From positions 38,068 to 61,925 of the forward strand of contig KN883881.1 in the NCBI GenBank assembly GCA_000934455.1: DNA of 23,858 bases, written 5' to 3'. This DNA is from Apostichopus parvimensis. Its lineage: Eukaryota > Echinodermata > Holothuroidea > Aspidochirotida > Stichopodidae. A model generated the notes under the pieces. The model was not told where the DNA came from and ran no database searches. It saw only the letters and a program-made list of their open reading frames with translations. Positions 11,701 to 20,700 of this stretch are shown piece by piece. Made by a program: the position numbers and the translations under genes. Within the stretch, counting starts at the first letter, position 1; each line of letters opens with the position of its first letter.

Positions 11701-14700
11701 TGAATGATCAACAAAATGCATTTGAAATTAATTTTATTACGATGGGGAATACAGTAAAAAAAATATCATTATGATCATGCAAATTCATACTCAGTAGTTT
11801 CAATGAACAATTAATCCCTTTATATCCATCTGCATCGCTTTCAAATTTAAAGTGGAAGAAAAAAAACAAACATCAACAATCATCGTCTAACAACAGATAT
11901 AAAATGAGGAGAATGCCATTTGGAATATTACAAAGGTTGTGATGTAACTTTCACAAAAAACACTTAAAAAGAGTTGTTTGTTTATTCAGTTTTGAAAGTC
12001 ATTCGAATAGCACTTATTCATGACTTTGATAAATTGTGTTTCAAAAGAGATGGGCTTTTGTGACAAAATCTTTGCACCATTTAATCAACAACTCAAGGGA
12101 ACGCACACTTTGTTTTCCCTCAGTGGTATCATGGCAGTACATAATGGAGGACAAAATGCCCGCCCCACGATGACAATGAAAGAAACTATGATATAAGTAG
12201 AACAAAACATAAAGAAACATTACACAGATTCTTTCAAAAAAGGTGCTCTACTTGCGGAGTCCTTCAGAATGATCGAATCAAAAATTTCATTTGTCTCAGT
12301 AAGGAAGACCTCTCCAAGGTTTGATGTAAGATATTGTAAAACATATCAGTATTTTTCTCGCATATCTTGGGGGGGGTACATGGGGGGGTACATGGGGGGG
12401 TACATGAACTATGAGCATCATACACTCTGCAGGTACACAAATCGTTGAGAAGAAAACTGAAACATGCAGATAGATGTCGATGATAATAATGGTAACATTA
12501 TTGAAATTCTAGTTATAGGAATTTTGATTTTTTTTTCTTTCATCTCATGCCACATACACATCAGCAATAACTTTGATTCCACACATTTTGGTAAATTCAG
12601 AATCCATGTCCTTTTGGCCAACATTTATAGTCAATTATACCAAAATACCCCATTTGACCCGTTTGAGTGGATCCCAGGGCACCCACTGTTGCCTCTTCAA
12701 TAAACCCACATAAGTCTCATATCAGATACTGTAATCACTGATTTCTCATTAAAACAGAGAAAAGAGAAAGCTTGATAAAAGGCAGTGTTCTTCTACTATC
12801 ATCACAAGAGACACGATATAAAACAATGAAATATACTACCTCACCATCAGTTAGTAAAAACTAAAGAAACTCACCAACTGCGGTGCTCACTCTTGCTTTA
12901 ACTGCTTTACACTGATCCGTTGGCCAGTGGGGGTCTCCCTTACAGGCTTTGTCTGGTTGGGCATAAATCTGTTGTATTGCAAACACCAACAGAGAATGGG
13001 TAAAGGGCTACATTTTGTTGAAATTCCTTTCAGTCTGGGTCAGAAGTGCGTAGCGAGGGTGACGAATGCATACACCCTTTTTCGACAGTAAGAAATAAAC
13101 TTCATTGCAATTAAGTTTGCTGTTTTTGAAAATGACTCCGATGCGATTTCCAATGCTTATATTTTAATCTGTTGTAACACAGAAGTGTGTAGCTGGGGTG
13201 GCCAATTCATACCCACTTTTTCGACAGTCAGCCATAAAATTCACGGTAATTAAGTATGCTGTTTTGGAAAATGACTCTGTCGCGATTTTCCAATCCTAAT
13301 TTTTTAATCTGTTGTAACATGGTTCCATCATCTGAATCTGAATGATTGCACCAACATTTAGCCTTTATGTATAGGTTTGATCTGCAGCTATATATATATG
13401 TATATTGGTTTTGGAGTAAATTCAAGATACAGTGCTTGGTTTTTAGATTTAAATTTATCATGGAAAAGCTGTCATACAATCAAAATTTTCGACTATCATG
13501 TTAAGCTAATATACCATCACATCAGCTACAATCACATACAACAATAAACTGTCAGGAAAAGATATGATACTTTTTGTTATGTTACTGTTAGATGACATGT
13601 ACATTTACAATGGATGCAGATTTGTCGTGGACGAAATTGGGTATCCGATCTCATTCTTAGGTGAGCTGTTGCTGATATATGTCAGGAAAAGATATGATAC
13701 TTTTTGTTATGTTACTGTTTGATGACATGTACATTTACAATGGATGCAGATTTGTCGTGGACGAAATTGGGTATCCGATCTCATTCTTAGGTGAGCTGTT
13801 GCTGATATATGTCAGGAAAAGATATGATACTTTTTGTTATGTTACTGTTTGATGACATGTACATTTACAATGGATGCAGATTTGTCGTGGACAAAACTTA
13901 GGTATCTGATCTCATTCTTAGGTGAGCTGTTGCTGATATATTTGTAGCTGAACAATGACTTTCCAACATAGCAACTGCCAGTACAGTGGTAGCTTATTGG
14001 GTCCATGATACATTTTTAGAATAGTCACCCAACATTTAGCCTGGGCAAAAACAGCCAGACAACTTGATCCACTCTCAACCCCAGTCCCCTTATAGATGAA
14101 GACTGTGACCGTATGATCATGATGAGGTTATGTCAGGTGAGGTATCACATGATCCTGGTTAAAGGTTGGCGAGGTATCTATACTGTGTCCAGTTTAACTA
14201 ACATGTAGATACTACAAGTAACCGTAGCCAAATAGGCAAAGAATCGATGGAGGTATTGTGACACCTACACTAAAACATGTGAACCATTGTATCTCATCCA
14301 AAACAGAAAATGGATGGGGTGTAAAACACTTTTCAGATATGATCATAGGCTGTCCTTGTTTCAGTTCAGCTCTAATAAATTTCAGGTTTCAGCTAATTAA
14401 TTAAAAAGTAAAGCAAATTACATTTTACAACTGACGGTCTAAATTCTAACAGATTGATTTTAACTGTCAAGTTTTACAACAGGTGATCTCCTCGTGGAGT
14501 GACTTACGGTTCCACGATTGAAACAATAGAAATGAGCGGTGCTTACCCCCACATAGTATTCCCCAGGTGCATAGGTCGGGAACTGATGAGTCATAAGCAT
14601 GTGTGTACCATTGGACTGTAAGACAGAAATTGTGAAATATTCATAAATATATCTCATTCAATTATTGCCATCATGACCAGTTATCAGCATTCAGTAATAC

Positions 14701-17700
14701 CAGGGATAACGATGGTCAAAGGAGGGGGGAGGAAAGGAGAGGTAGGGGGAGCCATGGCCATGGCCCCTGAAAATTTTCAGGGCAATAATTTCCATATGTA
14801 CAAGGTCCTTTCATGGGCGGCAAGCTCACCACTGCATGTACATTGGTCTGACCCCTGCCACCGCCAATCTCGAAACTAACTTGGGAATCCATGACTATTT
14901 GCTTCTCTGTTGAAGGTTGCACCCTTGGTTTTTAGAAGCTACGCACATACAGAAACAAACAATTTCACGACGGGAACTATAATGATTCTCCCTCTCCAGC
15001 TTCTCTCCTCACCACCCCCCCGCCCCTGGCCCCCCTTCCGGACTTTTCCCTGACAACGTTTGTGGACAGTCATAATTGCAAAGCAGCTGGTTAACCATGT
15101 AAGTAGTTAAGAAGGTGGAGATCGGACAATCCCATTTCAAAGGATGATTTCAGACAAAACATTAAGTTTGATGTGTTTTAGACTGTCAAACACCACTGCT
15201 AATATTAAGTCTAATTTGTATTTGTATTAGATCCTTGAAAGATAATAAACACTTTAACCAAATCATTGAATGTTTTCAAGCATTATTATGCATTCCATTA
15301 TAAACCGATACAAACTGATGCATATCATAACAGCACAAATAATCTTTTGCACTTTTGAAAAGTTTCCCTATCATCACAAAATTATGACCAGAAACTTCCA
15401 TTCAACAGGTAATTAGCCGTTTTGCATGGAATGAGCAAATTATAAAGTTTTGTTTATAAACGAATCAGTGCTTGGAAACAGGTTTGTTTTGTAAACACAA
15501 ATAGCTCCTGGTACAACACTGTGCACCCAGTAAAATGTGATTGTTATAGCCGAGAAACAAGGAAAGTCTAAAGTAAACACATTAGTGACATGTGACATAA
15601 GCCCATGAATATTCATATATTAGTCGTTCCACCAATTGAATGTCATGTACATTTACACATTACACTGTTTAGGTGCTTTGCATGTAAATACATTACAGCC
15701 TAGGTCGAAAACATTGTCAACGTGCTGACGTAGTTATCCACGGAGGAAACCGTTTTAACATGCCGGGCAAACTCCGCAGACGTACGCATTCATTTACAAA
15801 CATGTCTGTGTCCTATCTTGTTTATAAACAAAACTTTCTTTTGCTCATTCTTTTGCCAAAGGGCTAATTCCTGTGGTAAAGAACTACCTCATCATATATA
15901 ATGTGATCGTAGGGAACCTGTCAACACTGACAAAGATGATTTAGGCCCTCGTGATAGGAATTGCTTTGTGCATCTTTCACAATGGGATGCATTACATGGC
16001 TTCAAGATTAAGCCAAGATCAGAATTTAGGTCCACCCGATAGATCAAATAGGAAGATCACAATTTCCGATGACAACGTCAGCTCGTATAATACAGGAGAA
16101 GAAGTGCAAAGATATTGCTATCAAATTATATCTAAGGAATTCTACGTCGGGTCCCTGTGGGATGTTTCTTGCCAATCCAATAGAAATGTTCAATATTGTA
16201 GGGTTTTGTTTATATGATAGCAAATGTATGGCCTTACCCGACTCTTCTCGTAAGGAATTGTTTCATCCTCTAGTAAGGTTACTGACAATAATTCGATCAC
16301 GTAACTGGTGAAGGGAGAATCTTCAGGCCAGACTGTCCAATATGCAAACAGGCTGCTGTTAACACCCACTGACGGTAGAAAACTTGCTGGAGCTTTAGAG
16401 AAGGGCGGAACTAATGAATTTGATTGATTTGAAAAACTTTACTTCAACCATTGTCGCTCAACATAATAAGTATGAATAGTTATACAAGAATGTGAGACAA
16501 TGTGTACCTTTAAGCAGCTTAAAATGATGAATGTAAATGAATAAAATGGGTTGAGGGGAAATCCAAAGAAGCTATAACTAGCCTATGTAAGGTGCCCCGT
16601 GAACAAAGACAAATACATGGAAAACAGAAAGAGGAACATCACCAATAAACAAGCACTTAATTATATAGATGCCAAAAGAAACACCCAAAGGCAAAGATCA
16701 TATTTATAACAAATGAGTCGTCGGTTGTATACTTTGAAATTAGATAACAGTGATATGGGCAAAATTTGCTTGTCACTATTTTTTTGGGTAAAACCCAGAA
16801 AAATTGAATATAGGAAAGAACCATATATACAGGGTTGTCAAAGGAAGAGGGAAGTTCTCAGAATATGTACAGTCATCAGTCTTCAATGATTCATCACAAG
16901 TTTCACTTTTGACAACTTTTCTAGGTCAGAATAGTAGAGCCTTTGTTTTTTATTGCTGCATCAATGAAGGCACTGGCTTTCAATGTAAGAGTAGTACAGT
17001 GATGTTTAGTTCATCTGCTAGTATGAGAGCTCAAGAAGAGGCAAATCAAAACAGGTGACAATTCAATGTATGGAAAAAACCCACATGCATACATATAGAT
17101 ATATATATATGTTGATGAATGTGGCTTTGAAAATAACACATATTTAATGACCGTGGTTTACAACATATAGTTAAACAGATAAATGTCATATCAATTCAAG
17201 ATTGTTGCACTAATTAAAAGACAATCTTAGCATGCTTTACAATACATAATGACCTCTGTGCTATAAAAATTAAACCACATTGATAGCGTCGCCATGTAAC
17301 GCAGTTGTGTAATTCCAGCTTTGCAGTAAAGCTGTGTTATATTGGTATATTTTGCAATATTTCCCTGGTGAGGGGGAAGCTAGGGTGGGAGGATATTGGG
17401 AGGGTGCAATCGGGAGGGGGATATGGGGAGGGGATGAAGGCGGTGGATTACCTTTCTTGGTATACTCATGCATGCAATAGTAAAACTATTCCAGATAGAT
17501 TGACCATCAAATGTAAAAGTGACCTTCGTCAGATATGATCCACTTTAATCAGCTATCTGCCGATCAGCTTAATTAAGGTTGGTTTTGTACATCTTCAAGT
17601 TCAGTGTTACAAAACGTTTTGAGAGCAGTGAGAGAAAGTTGAAATATGTCTTTTCATTGATCGACTGTAGAACATTATGATAATTTTATTCACCAAAAAA

Positions 17701-20700
17701 CGTTATAAGCTTATGTATGTATTTTAGATCCTCCTGCAAGCAGGAACTCGCGAAGAAGCCATCATTGGCTTATGAAAGCCGCAAGCTGACCGAAAGTCAG
17801 TCTCTTAGAATCATATTTTAACGTCCATGATTATGAATTGTCAATTGTTAACAACTAATTTAATAACAATTAATTTCAGTTCCTTTAATAGAAAGAGAAA
17901 AAACTTGACTACTCGATTGTGGAAAATTTGTAATTCTTCTTACTTGGTTTACTGCAAAAGTAGTCATCCATCTGTTTGTCAGAACTGCGGAGTTTGAAAC
18001 AATCTGGAATAAGAAAATTAGATATATATATGTTACTATCTGTGATTCCATTGCACCAGTTGTTCGATTCATTCATAAGTCACAACACTATGTATTTATC
18101 TAGTGATATTACATTCATGTTGGTAAATGGTCTGAAATATTGCATCACTGCAGCAGCTAAGAAGGGCCATGTTTGTTGTTGTTGGACCAAATGGTCTAGG
18201 CCCTAGAAATAATTTGGACAGTCTAGAGAAAGAGAATCTGTCAGGTCACAGCCATATATGTACTTATTAAAGTTGGGGGGATGGGGTGGGGGGCTTGTGG
18301 TAAGTCTGAAATTCATTTTCTTTTCTCAAACTATACATTGTATACTATAGTCACATGTTGTTTACTATTTTTGGGGGGTTATCTATAATTAACATGGAAA
18401 CCCACTGGACATTCTTCTAACAGTCTATAATGTGTTTATATATTTTTTTCTTTGTTTTTATTTTCTTTTCTTTCTTCAGGGAGTCTTCCACACTGTTAAG
18501 CTTTTAAGCTTTATGGAAGACTTCCCTCCACATTGTACTTAAATACCTTGATATAACATATCTGTGCTTAAAGTCAACCTCTGATTTGTGGGATGGCTAA
18601 ATGCAGCTTTGCATGGAACCAAAATTAGTATAGTCTTCACTGAAGGAGATATCAACCCATGCAACCTTTATCCTGTGGCTTACATTATAGAAGTGTCTTC
18701 ATTATTCAAAGGCCTCTTTCTTTCACTATACACACAAGTTACACAACCCAACCGATACCAAACTCTAAAGCCTTGTTGGTAATATTGACAAGACATGTAT
18801 GAGTTTAACTTTTTCATTCCCCCCGTCTCCGCACAATGGTGCCTCGATATCTTCATCATTGTGTGATTCATTTCCTACACAATAGTTCCAAAATCAAACG
18901 ATAATATCCATCATATAGTCAGCGTTATGATAGAGGCCGTAGAGGATGGCTCTAGGCACAATTTTAGCCTTGATTTGTGATAGTCCAAGTGAAAAAAACT
19001 AAAAACTAAGAAATTGTGTGCTGGTAATTTCTCTATGGCTATTTCCAGTTTTCAAGATATTCAAACTTTAGAAAAATTATAAATCACAGGAATGCTACTT
19101 TAAGGCTATATTGATGATATATGTTAGCTCGTTAGAGCAGGCCTAAATGTTTATGTTGATGCTTTAAAGAGTTATTTATCAAAAACCTAAAATTCTAGTG
19201 GTCTACAAAATATCAAAATTCATTTTGTGGCTAAGGTCATCCTATCGTTAACTTTGTTTCCTTTTGTGACTTATCATGGTTTGAAAACTTGATATTCATC
19301 TCCAGAGGATGCTACTTCGTCCAGTACTGTGTTTGAAATTGTGAGATAAAAAATTGTTGAAATTTATGAAAAAAAGGAAAAAGTGTAAACTGAAATGGTA
19401 ACTCTAACATACCCTGTACTGTTATTTCTTGGGTGGAAACGTGACCACACATGGGCCTGGCGGTCAACTCATATTTAGCAGCAGGATGTAGCCCGACAAA
19501 TCCAGTGTAGTGAAAGGAGCTCTAGAGGAAGATACCAAAAGGAATACAAAGAGAGAAAAAAAATTAAAAATGAATTCTTATCATGTTCAATATATGACAA
19601 GGGATGTAGGGGATTAGTAGACAAGGGACTGATACTTGTCATTTAGCCTTTGAAGAAGATCCTGCTAGGATCGAAACGTCTGGCCAACTTACTTTTACAC
19701 ATTCTTCTACACAGGCTCTCTAGTGGATAAGCAGTTTGCTCACAGTTTTATTTTATTTTAATAATTTTTTGGTAAAATGAGAGGGGCAGAAGCCCAGACT
19801 GGATCAGAATGACATCCCTATAAAGGACAGTTTGAAAAATTAACAAGTTGCATTTGCACCACACTCAGAATAAGAGTGCAACAGTCCTGTAGTGACAGGT
19901 AGGTAGGAAAAGTCAAAATAGACAACAACAAAAATCAGTTGATAGAATTATTCAAAATAACTGTCTGAAAACAACAAAAATAACTCATAAATGAAAATAC
20001 TATCACATTAGCCCAGACGAATGACCTACTTGGCAATCAAGTCCATGATCGGACCCCCATTTATTGGATATGAAGAACAATTAATATACCCTTAATCAGG
20101 CATACTGTATGATGTATGCTGTCATATTTTATTGCTTTCGTCTTTAATTTCTGAATTTTAGTGCTTTAATAATTATTGTTGGATATTTATATTTGTAATT
20201 TTAAGGATGCAATATTTTTATGCTGTATTCATTTTAAGCTGTAATAATTTTAAGTTGTAATATTTTATGCGATTTTGTGAAGTGCTTTGAGATCATTCTT
20301 TGATGTAAACTGCTATATGAATAAATTATTATTATTATTATTATTATTATTACTGTGTATCAGAGTTGTAACAAGTCACAGCTGGAAATGTTTGTCACTC
20401 AAATCTATTGAGTGACTCAAGTCACTGCAGTCTTCATTTCCATAGTGCAAAACGTTTACAAATGATGCACAAGTCTTGTCACTTTAGAGAACGAGTGACT
20501 CGAGTCATGACTCGTTACGATATTGATTCTGACACCGTACTGCATGTACCTGGCCTAGACTGAATATCTGATCCATTTGATTGTAGTCCTCCTAATCCTA
20601 CAATGAACTCCATTAAGACTGTTGTGGCAAACCAATTTAAGACTGATTTGAGCAATGTATCTCTAGTCTTTGTATCTACCGTAGGTATCTCGATATGACT

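Larger units (their letters stand above)
10402..12874 (-). other. Intron between juxtamembrane and transmembrane exons
   Basis: GTGAGT donor and T18-CAG acceptor. It holds a tRNA-SINE-like segment near 10,900-11,080 and a G-run minisatellite at 12,369-12,405. No extra exon was seen. Confidence 0.7.
12969..14507 (-). other. Intron between FN3 and juxtamembrane exons
   Basis: GTAAGT donor and CAACAG acceptor. Two separate tandem arrays (13,041-13,319 and 13,551-13,941) occupy much of it. Confidence 0.7.

Noticed and set aside
14508-14615. PKD domain
   Set aside because: The P-G-x-Y-x-V ending fits PKD, but the preceding exon supplies the FN3 Trp and strand C pattern, and no PKD WDFGDG-type motif is present.
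15951-16311. Overlapping 80-88-codon plus-strand frames
   Set aside because: There is no start context, splice sites or recognisable motif, and they run into exon D antisense.
18958-19330. AT-rich stretch sharing words such as TTTGTTTCCTTTTGT with about 22,820
   Set aside because: The shared words are short and low-complexity; no continuous alignment could be made by eye.
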